64,000 nt of DNA, from the NCBI RefSeq assembly GCF_006517435.1, contig NZ_VHQG01000002.1:533632-597631 (forward strand). Direction: 5' to 3'. The stretch is from Schumannella soli. GTDB lineage: Bacteria; Actinomycetota; Actinomycetes; Actinomycetales; Microbacteriaceae. Shown piece by piece: positions 34,801 to 42,764 of the stretch (positions are counted from its first letter, which is position 1; each line of letters opens with the position of its first letter). Both the position numbers and the translations under genes were made by a program. Below the pieces are notes generated by a model that ran no database searches, was not told the origin of the DNA, and saw only the letters and a list, made by a program, of their open reading frames with translations.

Positions 34801-34946
34801 AGCTCGAGAGCTTCCGCACCACACTGCGGGAGGCGGCCGCGACGATCGCCGGGCCGCACTATCCCGCGACGCTCATCGACGACCCCTTCGCGTACGGCGG
34901 AGCCGTGCGCGCCATCCACCTGCCCGGAGAGGTCACCGGTGACTGA
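31824..34946 (+). CDS. adnA: AdnA-like helicase-nuclease subunit
   Basis: About 1040 residues: an N-terminal superfamily 1 motor (Walker A GAPGSGKTSTL near residue 25) and a C-terminal RecB-type PD-(D/E)XK nuclease (GSLVHHALEHA, then GKIDRVES, IVDLKTGS and QMSAYQLAY). Motif II reads VVVDDLQQ instead of DEYQD and motif III GDPDVATDAFRGG, so the motor is divergent, as in mycobacterial AdnA. With AdnB it would resect double-strand breaks. GTG at 31824 lies 7 nt after -10 TAGCGT; the GTG at 31815 would overlap that box. Confidence 0.9.
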   Translation: MQPDPSQSAVLDLPPDATAVVIGAPGSGKTSTLVELVARRVEHDGFSADEVLALAANRAGANRLRDQLASRLRAVAAGPLARTLPSLAFDAVVARAAAEGAPRPRLLSGPEQDLLIAELLHGEIDDGAPGSWPDHLSAAVRRLPVFRTELREMLMRLTEYEIDTTRLRRIAQAVARPEWEAVADFADSYRAVVSAVGGTALDPAELMAYAESAVLDGHTGERLARTRLVVVDDLQQATEGAIRLLRAVAARGVTIVAFGDPDVATDAFRGGEADALAAFPARVGVPTRTLRLERVHRQSPVLRELTAEVTARIGAAGAGTQRAAAASGDDDPAAISAISAPSPAAEHRTIARVLRERHLLDGVAWSELAVIVRSGAAIPAISRALALAQVPTRTTAASRALRDDPAAAALLEIVAVGTGRIELDGLVAERLLTGPFGGLDAIGLRRLRAALRAEELAGGGARLGARLLAEGLGVENGFATIDHAVGRRAARMARLLARLRAQHAAAATVEELLWSAWERSGVADAWRDAALGTGIAAEEANRALDGVVALFAAARRFVEREPDREAEAFLASVLDADIPEDTLAPRTVAEAVLVTTPSGAVGLEVDTVVVAGLQEGQWPNLRPRGSLLRAGDLLGALESADAGAPLRGDAAATRPGPPDTVLDERRVVLADELRMFALAVSRARRRVVLAAVAGEDEIPSPFHGFAARVAGDRLVEPDGDAPPLDLRGMTGCLRRTVTQLGSTPEQRRAAAAALARLIGDEVPGAEPRQWHGTLAASTDAPLYDLDDDETRVPVSPSALGTLDRSAMEWFVETMAGGSSSLSANVGSLVHHALEHATGVEVEELWGLLEQRWGELVFESSWSEQLERRRARGAIEALGSYLRAVHAQGAVLVSSEGAFRFDVPPARVNGKIDRVESHGGRIVIVDLKTGSVLAAKEAAEHPQMSAYQLAYADGALADLPEGHQPGGARLLFTKKGTRDAPYTLRDQKPFDGEQLESFRTTLREAAATIAGPHYPATLIDDPFAYGGAVRAIHLPGEVTGD

Positions 34947-37900
34947 CACCACCACGACGGCCACCCGCATCTCGGCGCGCAGGATCGCCGAGCGCCTCGG
35001 CCTGCACCCGCCCACCCCCGAGCAGACGCTCGTCATCGAATCGGATCTCGGCCCCGCCCTCGTCGTCGCCGGCGCCGGCAGCGGCAAGACCGAGACCATG
35101 GCCTTCCGTGTGCTCTGGCTCGTCGCGAACGGCCTCGTCGCGCCCGCGCAGATCCTCGGGCTGACCTTCACCCGCAAGGCGGCCGGCGAGCTCGGCCACC
35201 GCATGCGCGATCGCATCGCCCAGCTGCGCGAGAACGGCCTCATGCCCGAGCGCGACGGAGACGATGATCCGGCCGCCGAGCTGCTCGACAGCCCCACCGT
35301 GTCGACCTACAACTCCTTCGCGAGCGCGATCTTCCGCGACAACGCGCCGCTGGTCGGCTACGACGGCGACGCCGTGCTGCTGGGCGAGGCGGCCACCTGG
35401 CTGCTGGCCCGCGAGCTCGTGACCCGCAGCGACGACCTGCGCCTCGCCGACGCCGAGAAGTCGGTGGATGCGCTCGCCACCGCGGTCGTGCGCCTCGCCG
35501 CCCAGCTCGCCGAGAACGTCGCCGATGCCGACGACGTCGAGCGGATGGCGGAGGAGTTCCGCGCCCTCGGCGACCTGCCGAGCGGTGGCCGCGGCGCCTA
35601 CGCCGACGTCGTGACCATGGCCGATCGCATCGCGGCGCTGCCGGTGCTGCTCGGTCTCGCCCGACAGCTGCAGCAGGCGAAACGCGACCGGGCCGCGATC
35701 GAGTTCAGCGACCAGGTCGCGATCGCACTGCGCATCGTCGAGGGCAACCCGCACGTCGTGACGGAGCTGCGCGACCGCTACCGTGTCGTGATCCTCGACG
35801 AGTACCAGGACACGAGCGTCGTGCAGACGCGCCTGCTCGCGCTGCTCTTCGCACGGCATCCGGTCATGGCGGTCGGCGACCCGAACCAGTCGATCTACGG
35901 CTGGCGCGGGGCCAGCGCCGCCGGGCTCGGACAGTTCGGCTCGTGGTTCGGGTCGGATGCGCGCTTCGAGCTCACGACGAGCTGGCGCAACGGCGAGCGC
36001 ATCCTCGACGCCGCGAACCGGCTCATCCGCCCGCTCGCGCTCAGCTCGCCGGTGTCGGTCGCGGCGCTCGCGGCCCGGCCCGGGGCCGAGGCCAACCCCG
36101 TGCGGCTGCTGTATCCCGAGACCGTCGTCGAGGAGGCGGATCAGGTGGCCGCCTGGTTCCGCGGCGGACTCGCCGACCGCGCCGAGTGGGGCACCGACGA
36201 CGCCGGCGAGGCGCAGCCGCCCTCCGCTGCGCTCATCCTGCGTTCGCGCGGCACGCTCGAGCAGTTCCTCGGCGCCTTCCGCCGCGCGGGCGTCCCGTAT
36301 CACGTGCTCGGCGTCGGCGGTCTGCTCGCTGAGCCGCTCGTGGCCGACCTCGTCGCCGCTCTCGCGGTCGTCGACGATCCCGGCGCGAACTCCGAGCTGA
36401 TCCGGCTGCTGGTCGGCTCGCGGTGGCGTCTCGGCACGGCCGACATCGCGGCACTGCGCGAGTTGGCGCGCTGGTTCGAGAAGCGCGACCTGCGTCAGAA
36501 GCCGCTCGATGAGGACGTGGCTCGGCAGCTGCGCGCCAGCGTCGCCGACGACGACAGCGCTTCGCTCATCGACGCCCTGGACTTCCTGGCGACCTCGGCC
36601 GAAGATCACGGTGCGGTGCGCGGCTTCAGCGAGGAGGGCCTCGCGCGGCTGCGGGATGCGGGGGAGACCTTCGCCCGCCTGCGCCGTCGCGTGCGCTTCG
36701 ATCTGGATGACCTCGTGACGACCGTGCTGCAGGAGCTCGGCCTCGACATCGAGGCCGAGGCCAACGACGCGCGGCCCGGGTCCAGTCGCGTGCTCGAGGC
36801 CTTCTTCGACGCTCTCGCCGGGTTCCAGCAGCTCGGCCAGCAGAATTCGCTGCGGGCCTTCCTCGGCTGGCTGCGCGAGGCGGAGTCGCGGGAGCGCCTC
36901 TCGCCGCGGTCGGACCCGCCCGAGCCCGGCTGCGTGCAGATCGTGACGATCCACGGCTCGAAGGGCCTCGAGTGGGATCTCGTCGCGGTGCCGCGGCTCG
37001 TCGAGGGCGAGATGCCGTCGGCCGCCCGCGACACCGGTGCCTGGGTCGCCTTCGGCGAGCTGCCCTACGAGTTCCGCGGCGATGCCTCGGTGCTGCCGGA
37101 GTTCCGCTGGCGCGAGGCGACGACGCGCAAGGAGGTGCTCGACCTCTTCGCCGAGTTCAAGAGCGAGGTGCGCGAGCAGCAGCTGCTCGAGGATCGCCGG
37201 CTCGCCTATGTCGCGATCACCCGCGCCCGTCGGCACCTCCTCGTGAGCGGCTCGTTCTGGTCGTCGCAGACCAAGCCCCGGTCGCCGGGCGCGTTCCTGC
37301 GCGAGCTGGCGGAGGACGGGATCATCCCGCCGCTGCCCGAGGCGCCCGAGTCGGAGGAGAACCCGCTCGTGGCCGAGCCCGAGCGGGTGGACTGGCCGCG
37401 CGATCCGCTCGGCTCCCGCCGTCAGCGGGTGGAGGCGGCTGCCGAGCTCGTGCGCACCGCCGACCCCGCCGACGCGGGCCGGTGGACGCGCGACGTCGAG
37501 CTGCTGCTCGAGGAGCGTCGCCAGCGACTGCGCGGCGCCGACGCGGTGACGGTACCCGAACGCATCCCCGCGTCACGATTCAAGGACTGGGTCGAGAACC
37601 CCGCCCGGGTGCTCGCCGAGCTGCGTCGGCCGATGCCCGAGCGCCCCTATCGCGCGACCCGGCTGGGCACCCTCTTCCACGCCTGGGTCGAGAAGCGCAG
37701 CGATCCCGATGCGGCGATGGCGGGCTTCGACGACCTGGACGCGCTCGGCAGCGAGCTCGACCTGGGCGTGGACGGCGACGACCTGACGGCGGTCGACGCG
37801 GCACGTTTCGCCGAGCTGCGGGCGACCTTCGAGGCTTCGCCCTGGGCCGATCGGCGCCCCGTCGACGTCGAGCGCGAGATCCACCTGCCGCTCGCCGGCC

Positions 37901-38208
37901 GCACCGTCGTCTGCAAGATCGACGCCGTCTACGTCGAGGGCGAGGGGGATGCGGCGCGCTACGAGATCGTCGACTGGAAGACCGGCAAGGCGCCGCGCGA
38001 CGCCTCGGACCGGGAGCTGAAGCAGCTGCAGCTCGCGCTGTACCGACTCGCCTACGCGCGCTGGCGCGGCGTCGATCCGGAGCGCATCGACGCGGCGTTC
38101 TACTTCGTCGCCGACGACCAGGTTCTCCGTCCCGAGCGCATCGACGACGAGGAGTCGCTGTCCGGCCGCTGGGCGGAGGCGATGGCGCGCGTCGCGCGGC
38201 CGAGCTGA
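34939..38208 (+). CDS. adnB: AdnB-like helicase-nuclease subunit (lead motor)
   Basis: A 1089-residue UvrD/RecB-like subunit with canonical motifs: GAGSGKTETM, LTFTRKAAGEL, ILDEYQDTS, GDPNQSIYGWRGA, TIHGSKGLEWD and YVAITRARRHLL. The C-terminal nuclease shows GTLFHAWVEKR, CKIDAVYVEG, EIVDWKTG and LQLALYRLAY. It partners AdnA in end-resection and recombination, taking the role of RecBCD/AddAB. The GTG start overlaps the adnA stop by 8 nt, implying coupled synthesis of a heterodimer. Confidence 0.93.
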   Translation: MTDTTTTATRISARRIAERLGLHPPTPEQTLVIESDLGPALVVAGAGSGKTETMAFRVLWLVANGLVAPAQILGLTFTRKAAGELGHRMRDRIAQLRENGLMPERDGDDDPAAELLDSPTVSTYNSFASAIFRDNAPLVGYDGDAVLLGEAATWLLARELVTRSDDLRLADAEKSVDALATAVVRLAAQLAENVADADDVERMAEEFRALGDLPSGGRGAYADVVTMADRIAALPVLLGLARQLQQAKRDRAAIEFSDQVAIALRIVEGNPHVVTELRDRYRVVILDEYQDTSVVQTRLLALLFARHPVMAVGDPNQSIYGWRGASAAGLGQFGSWFGSDARFELTTSWRNGERILDAANRLIRPLALSSPVSVAALAARPGAEANPVRLLYPETVVEEADQVAAWFRGGLADRAEWGTDDAGEAQPPSAALILRSRGTLEQFLGAFRRAGVPYHVLGVGGLLAEPLVADLVAALAVVDDPGANSELIRLLVGSRWRLGTADIAALRELARWFEKRDLRQKPLDEDVARQLRASVADDDSASLIDALDFLATSAEDHGAVRGFSEEGLARLRDAGETFARLRRRVRFDLDDLVTTVLQELGLDIEAEANDARPGSSRVLEAFFDALAGFQQLGQQNSLRAFLGWLREAESRERLSPRSDPPEPGCVQIVTIHGSKGLEWDLVAVPRLVEGEMPSAARDTGAWVAFGELPYEFRGDASVLPEFRWREATTRKEVLDLFAEFKSEVREQQLLEDRRLAYVAITRARRHLLVSGSFWSSQTKPRSPGAFLRELAEDGIIPPLPEAPESEENPLVAEPERVDWPRDPLGSRRQRVEAAAELVRTADPADAGRWTRDVELLLEERRQRLRGADAVTVPERIPASRFKDWVENPARVLAELRRPMPERPYRATRLGTLFHAWVEKRSDPDAAMAGFDDLDALGSELDLGVDGDDLTAVDAARFAELRATFEASPWADRRPVDVEREIHLPLAGRTVVCKIDAVYVEGEGDAARYEIVDWKTGKAPRDASDRELKQLQLALYRLAYARWRGVDPERIDAAFYFVADDQVLRPERIDDEESLSGRWAEAMARVARPS

Positions 38209-38263
38209 GCCGGGCACGAGCCGACGAGCTTGCGGTCCGAGCCGGCTCGGGCCGCGGTGCAGC

Positions 38264-39139
38264 TCAGCGATCGTGCCGGGAGCCGGCCGGGCCGTCGGTT
38301 CCGATGATCGCCGCGATGAGCGCCTCGACCGGCTCGCGCGGCGCCCGCGGGTTGTCGAGCAGCGTGAAGTCGACCTCGCGCAGCAGCGGCAGCCCCAGCT
38401 GGGCGGTGACGTCGCGCAGGTTCTCGGGCACGAGATTCTGCGGCAGCACGGTGACGCCGAGGCCGGCGCGCAGCGCGGCGTGCACGCCGTTGATCTCCTT
38501 CACCGTGCAGGTGATGCGCCAGCTGCGACCGGCATCCTCGAGGGCCTGCAGCGCGACCGATCGCGACAGGCTCGGCGCCTGGTAGGCGACGAGCGGCAGG
38601 GGAGCGGCGGGGTCGATCTCGAGGTCGCGGTGCGCGACCCACACCAGGCGCTCGCGGCGCACGAGCCGACCCTCGGCGCTGCCGCTCTCCTGCTTGACGA
38701 AGACGAGGTCAAGCGCTCCGGCGGCCAGGCGGCGTGCGAGCATCCCGCTCTGCGCGACGGTCAGCTCGAGCGTGATCTGCGGATGGACGCGACGGAAGCG
38801 ACGCAGGATGCGCGGCAGCTCGGTCTGCGCGAGGTCGTCCGCCGAGCCGAACCGCAGCCGGCCCCGCATCGCGGAGCCGCTGAAGTAGGCGGCGGCGCCG
38901 TCGTGGGCGGCGAGGATGCCGCGCGCGAAGCCGAGCATCGCGCGTCCGTTGTCGGTGAGCGCGACCTGGCGGGTGTCGCGCTGCACGAGCGCGCGGCCCG
39001 CGGCGCTCTCGAGGCGCTGGACGTGCTGGCTCACGGTCGGCTGGCTCAGCCCGAGCTGCTCCGCCGCGCGGGTGAAGCTGAGCGTCTCGGCGACGGCCGT
39101 GAACGAGCGCAGCAGCTGGGGATCGAACACGGCATCCAC
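38264..39139 (-). CDS. LysR-family transcriptional regulator
   Basis: A 291-residue regulator with an N-terminal HTH (FTRAAEQLGLSQPTVSQHVQRLE) and an effector domain. It is divergent from an MFS transporter 77 bp away, with an 8-5-8 inverted repeat in the gap, so it probably controls that transporter and itself. The GTG start is preceded by GAGAGGTG. This pair interrupts an otherwise conserved adnAB-nudC-uvrD2 block. Confidence 0.88.
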   Translation of the reverse strand: MDAVFDPQLLRSFTAVAETLSFTRAAEQLGLSQPTVSQHVQRLESAAGRALVQRDTRQVALTDNGRAMLGFARGILAAHDGAAAYFSGSAMRGRLRFGSADDLAQTELPRILRRFRRVHPQITLELTVAQSGMLARRLAAGALDLVFVKQESGSAEGRLVRRERLVWVAHRDLEIDPAAPLPLVAYQAPSLSRSVALQALEDAGRSWRITCTVKEINGVHAALRAGLGVTVLPQNLVPENLRDVTAQLGLPLLREVDFTLLDNPRAPREPVEALIAAIIGTDGPAGSRHDR

Positions 39140-39141
39140 CT

Positions 39142-39162
39142 CTCATTGCGGTCAGCAATGAG
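39142..39162. promoter_or_regulatory. LysR operator, 8-5-8 inverted repeat
   Basis: CTCATTGC-GGTCA-GCAATGAG is a perfect palindrome between the divergent lysR and MFS genes, 3 bp from the lysR start. It contains an ATTGC..GCAAT core typical of LysR autoregulatory boxes. Confidence 0.75.
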
Positions 39163-39216
39163 ACTAATAGCCGCGATCGGTTGGCTCAATGGCGGGGATC
39201 GTGGTCACCTGGGAGG

Positions 39217-40563
39217 GTGACCTCTCGACCCGCCCGCAGCGCAGCGCCGTACGTCGATCCGACCGTGACCGAGCCCATCCCGGTGCTCGAGCAGCGGCCC
39301 CGCTGGCGCGACACCGTCAGCGCGCTGCGGGCGCACAACTACCGCCTCTACCTGCTCGGCCAGGTCTTCGCGAACTCGGGCGGCTGGATGGCGCGCATCG
39401 CGATCGATTGGCTGGTGCTCGAGCTGACCGGCAACGTCGCGCTCGTCGGTCTCGCGGTCACGCTGCAGTTCGCGCCCACGCTTCTGCTCGGGCCGTGGGC
39501 GGGCGTGCTCTCGGACCGGTTCCGCCGGCACACGATCCTCATCGGCACGCAGAGCGTCGGCACCGTCGCGAACGGCGTGCTCGCCGCGCTGGTGCTCACC
39601 GGTGTCGTGCAGGCCTGGCACGTGTTCGTGATCGCGGCGGTCACCGGCACCTCGATGGCGATCGACGGCCCGTCGCGATCGGCGTTCGTGGCCGAGATGG
39701 TCGGCACGCATCGGCTGCGCAACGCGATCAGCATGAACGCGACGATCTTCCATCTCGGCGGGCTGCTCGGCCCGGCGATCAGCGGGGTGCTGATCGTGGT
39801 GGTCGGGTCGGGCTGGTCGATCGCGATCAACGCGACGACGTCGCTCGTCGCGGTGACCGCGCTCGTGCTCATGCGCCGCCACGAGCTCCTCGCGGTGACG
39901 CGCGCGCCGTCGGCGCCGGGGCAGATCCGCGAGGCGCTGCGCTACCTCGTCGGCAAGCCGACCATCCTGTTCCCGATGATCGTGCTCGCGTCGGTCGCGA
40001 TCTTCGGCATGAACCTGCCCGTGCTGTTCACCGCGTCGGCGAATGAGGGCTATCACACGGGCGCTGCCGGCTACGGGCTCTACAGCTCGCTCGCCGCGGT
40101 CGGCGCCTTCGCGGGGGCGATCCTCTCGACGCGCCGTCGGGCGCTGCGACTGCGGGCGATCGTGCTCGCCGCGATCGGCTACGGACTCGTGACCGTCGTC
40201 GCGGGGCTCGCTCCGTGGTACCCGCTGTTCCTCGGCGCGCTCGTCGGCATCGGCGTGACCCGCATCGCCTTCGCCACCGGCGCGGAGTCGCTGACGCAGC
40301 TCTCGACCAATCTCGCGATCCGCGGCCGCATCATGTCGTTCTATCTGATGACGGTCGTCGGCGGTCAAGCCCTGGGCGGCGTGATCATGGGCGCGATCGC
40401 CGAGACCTTCGGCCCCACGGTCGCCTTCGTCGTCGCGGGCGGGGTCCCGGCGCTCACGGCGATGACCGTCGCGATCTTGCTCGCCCGACGCGGGCGCCTG
40501 GCGCTGACGTTCGCGCTGCCGTGGCGGGGCCGTCCGGTGCGGATCACCCCGCGACCGGCCTGA
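39217..40563 (+). CDS. MFS transporter (enterobactin/drug-exporter type)
   Basis: About 448 residues with 12 predicted membrane helices, of the MFS_3/EntS-like group: LRAHNYRLYLLGQVFANSGGWM at the first helix and the loop LSDRFRRHTILIGTQ (motif A). It likely exports a small molecule. GTG at 39217 is a tentative start; ATG at 39189 and GTG at 39265 are alternatives. Regulated presumably by the divergent LysR. Convergent with the phosphotransferase gene, 10 bp apart, with no visible terminator. Confidence 0.85.
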   Translation: MTSRPARSAAPYVDPTVTEPIPVLEQRPRWRDTVSALRAHNYRLYLLGQVFANSGGWMARIAIDWLVLELTGNVALVGLAVTLQFAPTLLLGPWAGVLSDRFRRHTILIGTQSVGTVANGVLAALVLTGVVQAWHVFVIAAVTGTSMAIDGPSRSAFVAEMVGTHRLRNAISMNATIFHLGGLLGPAISGVLIVVVGSGWSIAINATTSLVAVTALVLMRRHELLAVTRAPSAPGQIREALRYLVGKPTILFPMIVLASVAIFGMNLPVLFTASANEGYHTGAAGYGLYSSLAAVGAFAGAILSTRRRALRLRAIVLAAIGYGLVTVVAGLAPWYPLFLGALVGIGVTRIAFATGAESLTQLSTNLAIRGRIMSFYLMTVVGGQALGGVIMGAIAETFGPTVAFVVAGGVPALTAMTVAILLARRGRLALTFALPWRGRPVRITPRPA

Positions 40564-40573
40564 GGCGCGCGGG

Positions 40574-41644
40574 TCAGCTCGCGCGCTCGACGCGACCGAC
40601 GCCGCTTCCGCTCGACGCGATGTCGCCCGACCCCGATCGGCGGGCCTGCTCGACGCGGTCCCTCTCGACCATGTCGAGCAGCTCCTCGACCTCGTGAGCG
40701 GCGAGCACGGGTCCGGTCGGCGTGCCGATCTGGTTGCCGAGCGACGACTGCACGTCGTCGACGAGCCCGTGCAGCATCTGCACCGCATCGTCGACGATCT
40801 CGGTGCTGCGGGTCTGGGTGCCGTGCAGCAGCCAGCTGGCGATCTCGAGCTCGGCGTAGAAGCTGGCGCGCTGCCCGATCTGACGGTCGGCGGCGGGGCG
40901 CTCCTGCAGGTAGGCGGCGACGACGGTCTCGCTGAGCTCGCTGCGCCGTCCGGAGAACAGCCAGGCGAGGTCGCGGGCCGGGTCGGCGACGCGCAGCTCG
41001 TGCCAGCCGAGCACCCCGGTGACCTGCTCGGCGTGGCTCAGCACGGTCTCCGAGCTGAGGTCGCCGTTGACGACGGTCGGCTGGAACTGCCAGAGCCGGT
41101 CATCGGCGAGGGCGGCCTCCCAGCGCTCGCGCAGTGCGGCGGGCAGCAGGCCGGTCTCGATCGCCTTGCCGACGATCGCGCCGGAGGTCTGGTGCGCGTG
41201 CACGGGCCCGAGGGAGGGCAGGCCCACCTCGGTGACGCAGCTGGTGGGCAGCGAGTGGATGGCGGCCACGGCCCGGCCGATCGACGCAGCCAGGTCGGCG
41301 GTCAGTGCCGAGACGGGGGTCTTCGCGCCGCCGACGAACTCGTAGACGACGGCGCGGGTGCCGTCGATCGGCGCCTGGCCGGAGGGCAGGGTGACTTCGA
41401 ACGGCAGGCGCGAGCGGATGCCGGAGGTGAGCGCGCCGAGGGCGAGCAGGTCGGCCGACTGGCGGCTCTCGGCCGCCTCGGTGCGCGGAACGCGCACGAC
41501 GTACCAGCGTTCGTCGCGCGTGCTGAGCAGCGCGGTGTCGAAGTCGCCGGCACGCGGCGAGCCGATGCGCGAGGCCGCGACCACGTCGAGTCCGGCCACG
41601 GCCGAGGTGGCGAGCGCGGCTAGAGTGAGAGGGGTTCTGGCCAT
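40574..41644 (-). CDS. APH-fold phosphotransferase family protein, degenerate active site
   Basis: A 356-residue protein with the overall order of aminoglycoside/macrolide phosphotransferases. The Brenner motif reads NGDLSSETVLS, keeping the Asp but lacking the usual His and Asn. The following metal-binding Asp of IDW is Gly in GVLGWHELRVADPARDLAWL. It may be a pseudokinase or use altered chemistry. The ATG has -10 TACCCT 7 nt upstream. It is divergent from nudC in a genome-maintenance neighbourhood. Confidence 0.75.
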   Translation of the reverse strand: MARTPLTLAALATSAVAGLDVVAASRIGSPRAGDFDTALLSTRDERWYVVRVPRTEAAESRQSADLLALGALTSGIRSRLPFEVTLPSGQAPIDGTRAVVYEFVGGAKTPVSALTADLAASIGRAVAAIHSLPTSCVTEVGLPSLGPVHAHQTSGAIVGKAIETGLLPAALRERWEAALADDRLWQFQPTVVNGDLSSETVLSHAEQVTGVLGWHELRVADPARDLAWLFSGRRSELSETVVAAYLQERPAADRQIGQRASFYAELEIASWLLHGTQTRSTEIVDDAVQMLHGLVDDVQSSLGNQIGTPTGPVLAAHEVEELLDMVERDRVEQARRSGSGDIASSGSGVGRVERAS

Positions 41645-41785
41645 GCCCCACAGGGTAGGTCGGCAAGCCCCGCACGGAGCCCGCGCCACGCCCGGGCTCG
41701 TGACTTGCGCGGCGCCGGCGTCGGAATCCGCAGCGAACACGTGACGAACGCCGACCCCGCTGTCGGCGAGCCTGGAGGAATTGCC

Positions 41786-42760
41786 GTGACCCCGTCGTTC
41801 GCCGAGCGGCTCACTCTGTCCCGCGCCGAGCTCGACCGCGATCACCTGAGCCGGGCGACCCCGATCGACGAACTGCTCGACGCGGCTGACGCGCGGGTGG
41901 TGCTGCTGCACGACGGTCACGCGCTGGTCGACGGAACCCGGCTCGTGCTCCTGCCGACGGGTGCCGCGGCGGCGGTCGCCGCCCGTGCGGACGGCTTCGC
42001 GCTCTACCTCGGGCGCACCCTCGTCGACGCTCCGGATGCGGTGCTCGGCGCCCCGGTCTCGGCCCTCGTCATCACCGATGAGCAGGCCGCCTCCGCCGCG
42101 GTCGACGCGGCGCGCGCATCGGGTCACGACCTCGCCTGGGGCGACCTGCGCCGCCTCGGCGCCGACATGACTACGCGCGACGCGGGCATCTTCACCGAGG
42201 CGCTCGCCCTGGCCAACTGGCACCGCTCCTACGGCTTCGCCCCGGCATCCGGACGCGCGACCGAGCACGGCCAGGCGGGCTGGGTGCGGGTGGATGCGGA
42301 GACCGGCAAGGAGTTCTTCCCGCGCACCGACGCGGCCATCATCGTCGGCGTGACCGACGCCGACGACCGGCTGCTGCTCGGCTCGAACGCGCTCTGGCCC
42401 GCCGATCGCTTCTCGCTGCTCGCCGGGTTCGTCGAGCCGGGGGAGTCGCTCGAGGCGGCCGTCGTGCGCGAGGTGTTCGAGGAGTCGGGCGTGCGCGTCG
42501 CCGACCCTCGGTATCTCGGCAGCCAGCCCTGGCCGTTCCCGGCGTCGCTCATGCTCGGCTTCCTCGCGCGCGTCGCCGACGGCGCCGGCGTCGAGACGCG
42601 GCCCGACGGCGAGGAGATCCTCGATCTGCGCTGGTTGACGCGGGAGGAGCTCGCGGCGGCCGTCGCCGACGGCGCGCTGCGTCTGCCCGGCCGCAGCTCG
42701 ATCGCCCGCGCGATCATCGAGGAGTGGTTCGGCGGCGACCTCGGCGACGACAGCTGGTGA
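41786..42760 (+). CDS. nudC: NudC, NAD(+) diphosphatase / NAD-cap hydrolase (cysteine-free)
   Basis: A 324-residue Nudix hydrolase cleaving NAD(H) and possibly NAD-capped RNA. The Nudix box is GFVEPGESLEAAVVREVFEE and the NudC signature SQPWPFPASLMLGF follows. The zinc-ribbon position reads NWHRSYGFAPASGRAT, where typical NudC has FCxxCG; no cysteine occurs anywhere in the protein, so zinc binding is lost. GTG at 41786 was chosen because GGAGGA lies 6 nt upstream; GTG at 41741 is an alternative. uvrD2 starts 4 nt after its stop. Confidence 0.9.
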   Translation: MTPSFAERLTLSRAELDRDHLSRATPIDELLDAADARVVLLHDGHALVDGTRLVLLPTGAAAAVAARADGFALYLGRTLVDAPDAVLGAPVSALVITDEQAASAAVDAARASGHDLAWGDLRRLGADMTTRDAGIFTEALALANWHRSYGFAPASGRATEHGQAGWVRVDAETGKEFFPRTDAAIIVGVTDADDRLLLGSNALWPADRFSLLAGFVEPGESLEAAVVREVFEESGVRVADPRYLGSQPWPFPASLMLGFLARVADGAGVETRPDGEEILDLRWLTREELAAAVADGALRLPGRSSIARAIIEEWFGGDLGDDSW

Positions 42761-42764
42761 TCGG

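Noticed and set aside
31716-35297. Very long open frame on the minus strand opposite adnA/adnB
   Set aside because: Its product is Arg/Gly/Ala/Val-rich with no recognisable motif, and it lies antisense to two genes with complete helicase and nuclease motifs; it is a high-GC shadow frame.
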